From Pyricularia pennisetigena (lineage: Eukaryota; Ascomycota; Sordariomycetes; Magnaporthales; Pyriculariaceae), in contig NW_021940918.1 in assembly GCF_004337985.1 (NCBI RefSeq), positions 992,001 to 1,056,000 of the forward strand: a stretch of 64,000 nucleotides of DNA. Reading direction: 5' to 3'. The notes below the pieces were generated by a model that searched no databases, had not been told where the DNA came from, and saw only the letters and a list, made by a program, of their open reading frames with translations. Each line of letters opens with the position of its first letter. Position 1 is the stretch's first letter. Below, piece by piece: positions 47,581-58,252 of the stretch. The translations under genes were made by a program, and so were the position numbers.

Positions 47581-49866
47581 ACAAAGGGACGAAACCAGAT
47601 CAACGGGTCAAGACTCCAACCCTTCACAACTTCACAACGGCTGCAGCAATCTCAGCCTTGGCAGAATCAAAGTTATCCATCCATCCGGGGGCTTATCCTT
47701 GTCGTTTCATGATATCCCTGCTCGGGTGGTCTTCACACTAACTAGTCTAGTGACTCCGTAGTCGCTAAGCATATCTAAGACCGGGCACTACCCCACCCGT
47801 CGATGCTTGTTACTACAGTATGTGGTATATGGGGCGTCTTTGGCCACTAAGAAAGATTTCCTCATGTCATGGGTGGAACACGCTGGCTGGCGCTCGCATG
47901 GCTTTTTAGTTGGTTCAAACATGATCCGAAAAAAGACGATTACGATTAATTTTCCATCAATTGTGACGGGATCTATACAAACAAACAAATTTGCCAAAAA
48001 GGCCCTTGTTCGTTGTGACTTTCCTTTTTGACTTGACGTCTATCACGGGGGCAAGCAGGCGCGGACAAGCGGGCAGGCAGGCCGTGTCTTTCTCTCTCTC
48101 CCCGCCACCCGAACCCGAAGCCTCCCAATTTGAAGAGGACGCGCGTTTCGATGCCGACTGTTTGCGTGTCCAAGCCCACTACTACTTAATTAAGATTTCA
48201 ATATTACTTATCAACCAAGGCCACTACCGTCCTGTCTGCCAACCTACCAAGCTACTAACTACTACTGCATGCAGGCTGACTAGATCCGATGAACATGTCT
48301 GCACACGCACATCACGCCCACGACCCGAACGATAGGTACCGATCGGCGCCAGGTGGATGCCGACCTACTTCGCCGCAATCAACATGTCTTCCTGGATACC
48401 GTAGGCACACCTACCTGCCTAAACTCTATCATCCCTATGCAGGATGTAGATCATTGTGAATTCGTCATCTAGACGGAAAAGGCGAGGCTCAGCTGTCAAT
48501 CCACCACCTGTCATTGATGGCTTCAATTACGAAGCAGTTCTCCTCTCCCTATGTATCACTGCTGTGATGGAGGAACAAGCTCACTCAGTACCCACCCGCA
48601 ACGGTCTCCATTTTCTTTTCGCTTTTCGATGTTCCACCCCGCTGAGCCACCTGCGAGACGACTCTATGACCGGGACGCGGGCGGAAGAGCTGAAAGTTGT
48701 GGGGATGCTGCAATGCGTCCAACAACATAACAGTAGAAATCAATCACTCAACTCATCCGTTGGCCAGGGTTTTTAAACAACCCCCCCGAGAAGATCATCA
48801 ATGCCTTTTCCAGCCCTGAGGTTTTGGCTTTTTTTTTTTTTTTCTCTCTAGGCAGACAGGTTATTATTTGGCACCTGGTTTTTCTCCTTGCGGCCTCCCG
48901 CGATATTCCCCGCCCGTTCCAACCGGTCGCTCAAACGTCTTGTAACGCTAAAGCTCGCCTATCCCTTGTCTCTGTTCGAGTCAGGGCTTCGGGCTCAAAG
49001 TAACTCGCTGCGCCAAACACTATTGCGCAGGAACCTCTTTACCAAACAATTTGTTTTTTTTTTCCCATCCTACTCCCCATTTTTATCTTATCGTTGTTCC
49101 TCGCTGTCTTGTCTGTCTCTCGCCCTCTCTTTTTTGACCCTATCAATAAGAAGCACCCTATACTCACAGGGGCCTGCTTTCTTTTCTGACCTCTGCAACT
49201 TCGACTCTGTCACAGACTTGGCCAGGTCTATCCCCGGGCGAACATCGAACTCCCCACACCCCAAAATCCCTTCCGCCCCCTGGTCAAAAAATAGCCGTCG
49301 TTTTGAGCCGCTAGAACGGATCCCTTGGCCGTCAAAACCACTTGGCCCGCCACCCGGACTTCCCACTACGTCCGTTTCTCTCTTGGTCCGGCTTTCTTTT
49401 TGCTACTAGCTAGACTGCCAAGGCTGGACTTGAGGTCGAGTCCATCGCAAAGAGTTGCGATAATCTTTTTTTCTTCTTTATTTTTTTCGGTCTTTCGTTT
49501 GTTTGCTTTACCTTGGTTCGCGAACCATCTTTACCTTGATTTTTAAATTTTCTTCTCTTATCCTAACTTCCCTTCTACTCATTTGTTGGCTGGATCCACC
49601 ACTTCTTCGGTCCGGCGCCTTAATATCTAGACTTAGACTAAAATATTGCCCACGGGTGGCCTCGCCCGCACCTTGAACATTAACACCCAGCCGAGACGAT
49701 TCGATATTCTTTCCCTACCCGTCTCTTGGGGAGGAAAAAAAAAAAACACTCAGGCGCTGTTTGGAGATATTCTGCGCCATTTCATCTTCCTAGTCGGTTG
49801 TCGGTTGTCGAAATCGGGAGAGAGAAAAGGAAAGAAAACACTATACACATCAACGCATCAGCTACC
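46435..49866. other. Intergenic region upstream of the aspartyl protease gene
   Basis: About 3.4 kb between divergent genes. Frames such as 46367-46843 and 48888-49409 have no domain and low-complexity sequence, and I do not call them. Simple sequence: 25 A then (GA)11 at 47534-47580. The 900 bases before the protease ATG are very C/T-rich, as in long fungal leaders. A 14-bp perfect palindrome lies at 49514-49527. Confidence 0.55.
47534..47580. repeat. A25 followed by (GA)11
   Basis: A run of 25 A passes directly into eleven GA dinucleotides. It is a compound microsatellite in non-coding DNA. Confidence 0.85.
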
Positions 49867-51291
49867 ATGAGGTTAATATCATCACTGGCCTTGGCGGCAT
49901 CACTAGCCTCTTCAGCCACAAATGGATCAACGATACCGAGGAGGGACTCCAGTGCGCCAGTTGCGCCGAGAGTAATTGGCCTGGAGACGGAGAGACAGCA
50001 CATCCCGAACCCGCTGGAGCGGGACAGGTTAAGGAGGAGAGCCACCGTCATGGCTACTCTTGATAACGAGCAGACGTTATACTTTGTCAACGTCTCCATC
50101 GGCACGCCACCACAGAAGCTTCGTCTTCACCTTGACACCGGCAGCAGTGACCTGTGGGTCAATACAGCCGATTCGAAACTCTGTTCCATGTCATCACAGC
50201 CGTGCAAATATGCCGGAACCTACAGCGCTAACAGCTCCTCGACATATCAATACGTCAGCAGTGTCTTCAACATTTCGTACGTTGACGGCTCAGGGGCCCA
50301 TGGCGACTATGTCTCCGATATGGTCACGGTAGGCACCACCAAGGTCGACCGTCTGCAGTTCGGAATCGGATACACGAGCAGTTCGGCGCAAGGGATTCTG
50401 GGCATTGGGTATGAGGCCAACGAGGTGCAGGTCGGACGTGCTGGGCTCAAGCCGTACCGCAATCTCCCCTCGCGTCTAGTTGAAGAGGGCCTCATCGCTT
50501 CCAACGCCTACAGTCTTTACCTCAACGACCTGCAGTCCAACAAGGGCAGCATCCTGTTTGGCGGCATCGACACGGAACAGTACACAGGCACTTTGCAGAC
50601 TGTCCCGGTCCAGTCCAACGGCGGCCGCATGGCCGAGTTTCTCATTACCTTGACCTCGGTCTCCCTGACTTCGGCAGCCATTGGCGGCGACAATATGGCC
50701 CTGGCCGTGCTGCTCGACTCGGGCTCCTCCCTCACGTACCTGCCCGATGACATAGTCAAGAGCACGTACAGCGCCGTGGGCGCCCAGTACGACAGCAGCG
50801 AGGGCGCCGCCTACGTCCCCTGCTCCCTCGCCAATGACCAGGCCAAGTCGATGACCTTTACCTTTTCGGGCATTCCCATCGTCGTTCAGATGAGTGAGCT
50901 CGTCTTGGATCTGGTGACGTCCAGCGGCCGCCGCCCCTCGTTCCGCAACGGCGTCCCCGCCTGCCTGTTCGGCATCGCCCCGGCCGGCAAGGGGACCAAC
51001 GTCCTGGGCGACACGTTTCTCCGCTCAGCCTACGTCGTCTACGACCTCGAGAACAACGCCATCTCGCTAGCCCAGACCAGCTTCAACGCCACCAAGAGCA
51101 ACGTTAAGGAGATCGGCAAGGGCACCAATCCCGTGCCCGGCGCCGTCGCCGTCGCGCAGCCCGTCGCTGCTACTTCGGGCCTGTCGCTCGGCAGCGGCAA
51201 CAGATCCGGCTCTGGCGCCATCGCCCGGGCCGTCCCGACCCTCTTGCTCCTCGGCACGGCCTTGTCTGGTTCGTTGTTGACTCTGTTCTAG
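49867..51291 (+). CDS. GPI-anchored aspartyl protease (pepsin A1 family, yapsin/OpsB-like)
   Basis: A single exon, 474 aa. The open frame extends upstream, but the first ATG with a signal peptide (MRLISSLALAASLASSATNG) is at 49867. A propeptide follows, with a basic site LRRRA near residue 58, then the mature domain starting with TLYFVNVSIGTPPQ. Catalytic Asp90 is in HLDTGSSDLW and Asp284 in LLDSGSSLTYLP. The flap region reads ISYVDGSGAHGDYVSD and a late ACLFGIAPAGKGTNVLGDTF is typical. The C-terminus is Ser/Gly-rich and ends in a hydrophobic stretch (VPTLLLLGTALSGSLLTLF), a likely GPI signal. Fungal yapsins and OpsB-like enzymes sit at the cell surface and process secreted or wall proteins. 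Substrate is not known. There are no introns, unlike most neighbours. Confidence 0.92.
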   Translation: MRLISSLALAASLASSATNGSTIPRRDSSAPVAPRVIGLETERQHIPNPLERDRLRRRATVMATLDNEQTLYFVNVSIGTPPQKLRLHLDTGSSDLWVNTADSKLCSMSSQPCKYAGTYSANSSSTYQYVSSVFNISYVDGSGAHGDYVSDMVTVGTTKVDRLQFGIGYTSSSAQGILGIGYEANEVQVGRAGLKPYRNLPSRLVEEGLIASNAYSLYLNDLQSNKGSILFGGIDTEQYTGTLQTVPVQSNGGRMAEFLITLTSVSLTSAAIGGDNMALAVLLDSGSSLTYLPDDIVKSTYSAVGAQYDSSEGAAYVPCSLANDQAKSMTFTFSGIPIVVQMSELVLDLVTSSGRRPSFRNGVPACLFGIAPAGKGTNVLGDTFLRSAYVVYDLENNAISLAQTSFNATKSNVKEIGKGTNPVPGAVAVAQPVAATSGLSLGSGNRSGSGAIARAVPTLLLLGTALSGSLLTLF

Positions 51292-52484
51292 ACTTATGGT
51301 TGTGTTTTCTTTTTTTGTCAGGTTAAGCATGAAAGCGAGCTGTATTTAGCGTCAAAAAAATTCTTTCTCCATATTTGGGCTTAAAAGTCCCACCATACAT
51401 GCATATATATATATATACCTTTTTATATAAATATGAACATCGAGGCTGCATGGGTTCACAACTCTTCTGTGACACTGTACTACGGTATCATCTAGTCTAT
51501 TTAAAGGCATGCAAATCATTACATGTCGACTAGACGGGGACACCATTCCCATCTTCGCTGAGGTATATTCGGGAGCTGAGACGTTGATTTCGGATCCGAC
51601 ATGGAAAAGTCGACCTTGTGCGTTTGGCATCCTTTTTCTCGCCACTAAAATTTATCTATTAAATGTCTGACAGCGAGCGACCAATTATCCTCCAGCCGGG
51701 TGATGGGAATCGCGTTTTGATTTCATGCAAACAACAAACAATCATCACCTACTCGGGCGGGCATATCTCAAGCCGCTATCGACTCGTTCACAAAGCCACA
51801 GACGGGAGGTGCACAGATGAGAGGTAATGAATCCGGAGAAATGAGTAGATTCAAACCACCCTAGATAATATAAACTGTCTTCCGAGGCAAACATATCCCA
51901 AGAACAAATTGCCAACGATCCCATCGCTATCCTCCCAAGAAGTTCCCCAAGACAAAAAAGAAAAAATTGATAAAAAAAATAAAAAAACGAATAAAATCAA
52001 AGCAAAGCATCAGTGCACATATCATCCAGTAGCCCACATAAGCCTGACGTAGTCCATCATCCGGTGCAGGAGAAGAAAAAGACAAAAAAAAAAAAAAAAA
52101 AAAAAAAAAACCAATATTCCAGGGCTGACGCAGAAACAAGTGTGGTATAATAAGGAAACTCCAGACTCCATCCATCACCACCGGCATGCTAACATCAGAC
52201 ATAATATGGGTAGGAAACAAGGAATTCGCTACCATATCATTCACAAAGGAAATCCAAATAACCGTGATACGGTTTTTCTTCTCAGAGTTTGCTCGGTCAT
52301 CATCTTGCAAGCTTGGAAAGCAAAGTTTCCCATGCTAGTCCCGATTCAAGGAACATCAAGAGCCAAAGACCCTCAGGGTCAGATGAAGACGATGGTGGTA
52401 TCATCCAAAGCAGTATTCGCTTCTTAGTTTTGGCAGGCCGAGACAAGCCCAAGGAGTGTAAACCACGCCGGCCTGTATCTCTTG
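51292..52484. other. Intergenic stretch between convergent genes
   Basis: It holds the 3' regions of the protease gene (plus) and the C2H2 gene (minus). An (AT)n run near 51402-51417 and a run of 27 A at 52084-52110 are present. No gene is seen. Confidence 0.6.
52084..52110. repeat. A27 homopolymer
   Basis: Twenty-seven consecutive A in the intergenic interval between two convergent genes. Confidence 0.85.
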
Positions 52485-54191
52485 TCATCCTGGACCATGT
52501 CGTCTCCGCCGTCCACGACTTGGCCCATCTGGACGCTGAGCCAGTACCTCACGTAGCAACGGGTCGTCCTTGTCCTTGTCGACATGGTGTACCCTCACAT
52601 GCCGCTGCAGGTTGTCGGGTCTAGGGTATTTATGTTCCCGATCTGGACAGAAAGGACATATATATCCTGGTGACTCGTGCACTAGACCGTGTCTAATCAT
52701 CTCGTTCTTGCGCTTGAAACCTTTTCCCCCTTCGCTACGAGGGCAGTTCTTGACTGAACAGTACCACGGGCGCGACGAAGAGTGCACGTTGGCGTGTGAA
52801 TTGAGAAGATATTGGGTATGAAACGGCTGTGCGGGACACCCTGGAAACGTACACACAAAGGTCCCATGTTGCATTGACAGACCTTCGGCATTATTGCGCT
52901 CAGAGGAAGCGGTTTGCGCATTCGCAGGCGGTGATACATAATCTCCGGTGCTGCCGGGAGTCTCGGTTGCGCTGCTGCTGCTATAGTCAATGCTGTGACG
53001 CGGGTAATTGTTTACCGGGTGATGAGAGTAGTAAGGGCTTGGGGCGGCTGAGAGACTGTATCCAGGCGATGGGATGTCTGATCTTCGATAGCCTTCGTTT
53101 GGTGACAGCGGTGGTGAACCAACGGTCAAACTGCCAAGTGGCGGCAGTCCACCTGGCGGAGAATGCGGGAAAACTGAGCCGCGGCGACTTCCGGGGCTTG
53201 TCTCGCCAAAACTGCTGATATCTCCAAAGGTATCGCGAATGGACGGTAGAGGATTTTGACTAGCGTTCGAATCTGACCTCGGTGAAACTCCTTGAATCGG
53301 CGGCAGCTCACCAGCGTGGTTGCGTGTCGAGATTGATGCTGGAGATCTGAGTATCCCGGCGTACATTGGTGAGAGGCCCGACTGCGGCGGCGAGTGGGCG
53401 TATGCACTACTGCGCGGGCTGTATGGAGATGTGGCACTGAGAGGTGGATTTCGGTCTTCCGCTATTCGCTCTTTGTCATCCCTCTCCAACTCGCCCCCTG
53501 AGCTCTTGAGGGGGCCATCGCGCCTACCTCCCCTCTCCACTATGATCCTGTCACGATCTGACGATACATTGAGAGTCGTGGGTGGCCGCGACTTGACATT
53601 GCCGATTCCAGCTCGATGGTCGCCAAAATTCAGCGCGCCGAGGGCACTGCTAGCCAGAGATTGCAGATCATTTAAAGCTGGAGGGGATCCTTCCCCTGTG
53701 GGCCGCGGCGTGGTCCTCGCGTCCACTAACATAGCGTCTATCTTGTTTGGCGCGCTTGGAGCAGCGAAAGACTGGCTCTGAGATGTCTTGCTGCCTCTTC
53801 GACTGGAAGCCAGGACGCCAAGCTCGTCGCCAGAATCATCCGAGTCGAGGTTCTCTGTATCGTCGGAACAATCCGAGGGTAGAGCCTGACGCGCAGCTCG
53901 ATACGCCGTTTCCCTATTCCTACCATCCGTATCGAGGAATGAGATCAGCACCGCATCACCGAGGTTTGCCCTGCGTCCCGAGCGACCTGATTTGCCTTCT
54001 GATCCTTCGGGGCTGGAGGCGTCGTCTCCCTCGCGATTTTGGTCGGCAAGTTCCAGAGATGATGTGGGGGATAGCTTGAGGTCGACCCTCTCTCGGGGCC
54101 GAAACAATGGGCTGTTTTTTGGTACCACTTCATCGGGATCGTAAACGTCTTCTCGGGCGGCGGTACCTGGAGTAGTTGTCCACGATGTCAT
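52485..54191 (-). CDS. C2H2 zinc-finger protein, probable transcription factor
   Basis: A single exon, 568 aa. The first 430 residues are disordered and rich in Ser/Pro/Asp (for example SPYSPRSSAYAHSPPQSG). Three zinc fingers follow close to the C-terminus: CTFPGC ... HANVH, CSVKNC ... HGLVH (with a longer loop, SEGGKGFKRKNEMIRH), and CPFC ... HVRVHH. A conserved tail DPLLREVLAQRPDG and a basic RGRRRRHG end follow. Fungal proteins with this layout are annotated as C2H2 regulators, but I do not recognise a named orthologue or target. The start is ATG at 54191 (MTSWTTTPGTAAREDVYDPD). The 6.4-kb region upstream has no genes, which often goes with heavily regulated factors (inference). Confidence 0.85.
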   Translation of the reverse strand: MTSWTTTPGTAAREDVYDPDEVVPKNSPLFRPRERVDLKLSPTSSLELADQNREGDDASSPEGSEGKSGRSGRRANLGDAVLISFLDTDGRNRETAYRAARQALPSDCSDDTENLDSDDSGDELGVLASSRRGSKTSQSQSFAAPSAPNKIDAMLVDARTTPRPTGEGSPPALNDLQSLASSALGALNFGDHRAGIGNVKSRPPTTLNVSSDRDRIIVERGGRRDGPLKSSGGELERDDKERIAEDRNPPLSATSPYSPRSSAYAHSPPQSGLSPMYAGILRSPASISTRNHAGELPPIQGVSPRSDSNASQNPLPSIRDTFGDISSFGETSPGSRRGSVFPHSPPGGLPPLGSLTVGSPPLSPNEGYRRSDIPSPGYSLSAAPSPYYSHHPVNNYPRHSIDYSSSSATETPGSTGDYVSPPANAQTASSERNNAEGLSMQHGTFVCTFPGCPAQPFHTQYLLNSHANVHSSSRPWYCSVKNCPRSEGGKGFKRKNEMIRHGLVHESPGYICPFCPDREHKYPRPDNLQRHVRVHHVDKDKDDPLLREVLAQRPDGPSRGRRRRHGPG

Positions 54192-56068
54192 GGCGCATTT
54201 GTCTATTGTTCTTGCAGCTCAGGCGATGACTTGTTGGGTTTCAGTGCGCCATGAGCGCGTGGCGGGAGCTGGCATATAAACGAAGAAGAGTGCCGGGTCT
54301 TTTGGGTTGCTCGTCGGTGCTTTAAGGCTCAGCGAATCGATGGGTAGCGGGTCGAAGTCCGAGAGCCTGTATGTTTGCTGTTTTCCTTATACTCCACGCT
54401 ATGACGGAAAACTAGGCTTCTTATTGACATCAATTTGAAGAAGTTGATCCGAAGCTCAGTAAACAGCTTCGTCCATACAGTACTACTCTCGCCCAGGTGA
54501 GAATGGTAGACAGGAATCTGCAACAGTGCAGAATAGTCAGTTCTGGGTGATGCGACTTTTTGCTTGTCGGTGATTGGCAGTCGAGTGTGATCAGAACCAT
54601 ACTTTCGAGCAACCTTACCTGTCGTTCTTTATGTTCAATCTTGTTTCTTTTGCCCCCAAAAAAAATCATACGGCAGTTAAAGGGGGTTGCAATGCCGTGG
54701 CGTTGGTTCGGTCTGGGCAAAACGACCAGAGCCTCCTCAGCTCCGTTCCCCAGCGGGGGTGTAGGGCGTTATGCTAAAAGATAGTCCAGCAACACCCAGC
54801 GATGCGATGGATGCAAAGGATGTGGGCTGCCGTACAGTGTGCGCTGTACTGTGATCTGGGGAGAGCGGGGGGCGTCACGGTGCCAATAATAATCTAAAGT
54901 TTGTGACGAAAGCCAAAAGGTGCGTACGCTTGATTTCAGGCAAGAACAGGTATGTAGGTTATTTCATGGGAAGAAAGTCAATCAACGTCGAAAATAGATG
55001 ATAGGGGGTATGCAAAATGAACGAAAAAAACAATAACAGCAAAAAAAAGACAATTAATTGCAGGCACAACCCTCCGTATGGTGAGTGAGTGGGGAGCAAT
55101 AGATTGATAGCGACAACCCGGTCGCAATCTGGCTGAGTCCTTTGTCTGGGGGGGCGTCTGGATGCGCGTAACGACTCGTGAGGTAACACTTGGGAGGCGG
55201 GGGGTTTTCCTTTTTAATTGCGCTTGTTGTTGTTCATGGAACGAAGCAGGCGGGGCCACATTCAGCTCTTGGTTTTGCTTCTCCTTGTCTTTATTTTGTT
55301 GCTGAGAAGACTGGTAACGAAGCGGCTGACAAGGCTGTTGATTGTACCAAGGTAATTACAGCACAGAAGCTCTTTCTTGGTTGCCTGTCTCGTTGTCGTG
55401 CGGGAGAAAATATTGACTGTTTTTTTTATCAGGTAACTGATGAAGACCGGTGACGAAATTCAAGACGTATGACAGCTGGGGGGTTTTTGTAGGAGTGAGC
55501 CAGATAAGTGGTGAAAGGAATGCAGTCTGGTGTATTCAGTGAGTCTCCAGCAGCGGGGAAGTGCCCATTTTGTTGACCAAGTCTCGTGAAGGATGTAGGC
55601 AAGCAAACAACGGGAGTCAAAGGGAATCTGCCCGGCTTGCCTTAGTCGGCCTTACCCTTCCGCTCTCATAAATACAGCAAGGTAGGTACTTAATTTGAGG
55701 TAGGTACTTTCTAGCTAGGGCAAATAAGTAATAATTACAAAGTAAAACAGACACACTGATCCATCCGAGGCAGGATAAAAAAAACAAATAAAAAAAAAAA
55801 AAAAAAAAAGACAAAAGAGAGAAGGAAATTACCACCTAGAGCAAGCTAGAGGATAAATGAAAATAAGTAAAATCTAAATAAAATGGACCCTTCCCGCAAC
55901 ATTGGTTGAACAAGGGTTCCCAAGTATCTTGCCGCCTTACCAGGGGTCTTTGCAAGTACTCGCCTGCGCAGTTATTTCGGTAGGAGGGAGCAATGAAGAC
56001 GAAAAAAAAAACATCCAATGCGCCTTTTCTGTAAAAATTCACCGTATACAACCTCGCCCAAAATCACC

Positions 56069-56089
56069 NNNNNNNNNNNNNNNNNNNNN
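56069..56089. other. Assembly gap (21 N)
   Basis: Twenty-one unresolved bases in non-coding DNA. Real gap size is unknown. Confidence 0.95.
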
Positions 56090-58217
56090 CCCCAATCCAC
56101 GCTTTTGCAAGGTTGCCAGGCTCTTCGCAATCTAGTGCGGCTTTCATTGGTTTCTCTCGAGCGCCCACAGCCACTCAAAGGATAAGGCGCCGCTCGTCGA
56201 CAAAGGTACCAGTCATAAAGGACCAGTTAGACCTGCAGTCTGCAGAAGGAAGTGGAGATCTGCTGAGCCGCTCCCGTCGACCCGTGTGTTAATCAACCAA
56301 TTCTGCTCGTACCTCTTCGCCTGTCACAAGGTGACTGGACATGGATGCTAGCACTAAGCCGCAAATGCAACGCAGCACCACTTGGTCTCCCAGTTGTGCA
56401 ATTACCAAGGATCGGCTCCTACGTACATCGCCGCAAAGAAATGTCCTTTTCCCTCTTTTTGTGTTGCTTCTGCTTGGTTCCGAAAGATCTCGACCGCGCG
56501 AGGCTTTTGGCTGAGCCGCAAATATACGTTGCCACAGTGCTCTGGCAAAAAACTTTAAATGCGGTGAAGATAATGCACAAACAGAAGCAATTTGAGGAGA
56601 AAACAAACCATCTGCCATTTTGACTCATATTAAAAACTACACACCTTGCTCAGAAAAAACCAGCAAACAAATGTCCATGAAGAAAGAGAGGACGACCCAC
56701 TGCTTCGATCCGATGCTTGGAGAGAGGTAGGCGCGCGTGCGATACGGTGCACGCTGCACTGTATGTTTATATGTATACCCGGGTACCTACACTCCTGCTA
56801 GTCGGGTTGGCTTGGAAGCTTGTGGACCCTAGCGCGGGGAAGCTCCAGCTAGATTCGTCTCGCCAAGTCCTCTTGGTCCGCCAACTCGACCGCTGATTGA
56901 TGACAGATGACTGTCAGGCTGTCATGCTAATAGCACCCCCAAGTTTGCTCCAAATGGCCCAAGCCCTTCTTGATTTTCATCACTGAGAGACCCTGGCAAG
57001 TCTGACATGTCCACTACTCATTGCCATGCATTGATTACGGGTCAGTTCTCTTCCAGCATCTCTCTAGCTTTATCGATTCCTAAAAATATTTGTTAAAGAA
57101 GAAGAGGTTGCTTTCTTTTGTCCCTTTTCAAAATGTCCCTGGCTGGAGTCAAGTCGACTAAAATTGCAATCGTACTATAAAAGGCATTGACGATACAACC
57201 TGCCCGCTCTTGCGGCAACGCCTCCCTGTGCTATATTCGACAGGGGGATAATCGACAGAAAGAAATAGTGAAATTCGACGAGCCAGTACAGTAGATCCAG
57301 CGAGTGACAGCGCAGTGGATCTTGAACTCGTTTACACATCTAAACATGGTCATTCTATAACTTGTGGGCTTTTCTTCTTCTAATAAAGCTAGACGGGCCT
57401 TTTGAGGGGGGCGACAAACGGTCGACTGCAGCTCCCTCACCCAGCATTGCATCTGTCCCAGACATCCTGCAGCCCCAGTTGCAATGCAAAGTATCCGACA
57501 AGACAGCCCACAAGACAGGCTGCTCCTGTTCGTCAAAATACACTCAAGGCAACTGCTTACGGTACATACATAGTACAATAAAAACGGCCGATCACACAAG
57601 CATGAATCGGTGAGATATAACCCCGGCAAGGATTCACACCGGTTGATGTATTACTTTCTTGATTTTCTCCTCGGGGAGAGAACAAAGTATCTCTTGGACT
57701 AAAAAGAAAGCAATAAAAACAAGGTTTCGCAGAAATATCCCCCATTGTAGACCTAGCGAAGATTCATTTGTCTTGCCCTCACAACCACAAGCTTGAAGTG
57801 TCATTGGAAACCTGGGGTCGGCCATCGAAAGAACCAGACGGACCAGAACCTCGCATCCGTCTCCGCATTTGATGCATGCTTGATGTGGGGTAGTAGGTTT
57901 TTACAAAAACAAAATATTGGGGTGGGAGAGTGTGGCTTAGCTCACCTCTTGCGTCGTAGCAATCGCCGTTTCCCACCTAGCTGCTGCGTATTACTTGGTA
58001 GCTTTTTGAAGAGGGGTCTGGGCCGTCGGCTCCTTGAGAGATTTCCCATCAGAGTACGCCGGAATATTTTTGCAGGTTTCGGGCATCGATGGCCCCCTCC
58101 AATTGACATGGGCTACGACGGCACCTGCTTTGTTGGCCTGTGCTCCCTCCGCGCATGATCCCGATGAAAAACGGAAGGGGAGGAGTTTGCTGCCGAAAAG
58201 AAAATATGTATAAAAAC

Positions 58218-58252
58218 AAAAAAAAAAAAAAATAATAATAATAATAATAATA
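58218..58252. repeat. A15 followed by (AAT)n microsatellite
   Basis: About fifteen A pass into about seven AAT/ATA trinucleotide units. Confidence 0.8.

Noticed and set aside
57793..58158. 121-codon plus-strand frame in the long gene-free region
   Set aside because: It has no recognisable motif, signal peptide or splice partners; it is of a length expected by chance in 6.4 kb.
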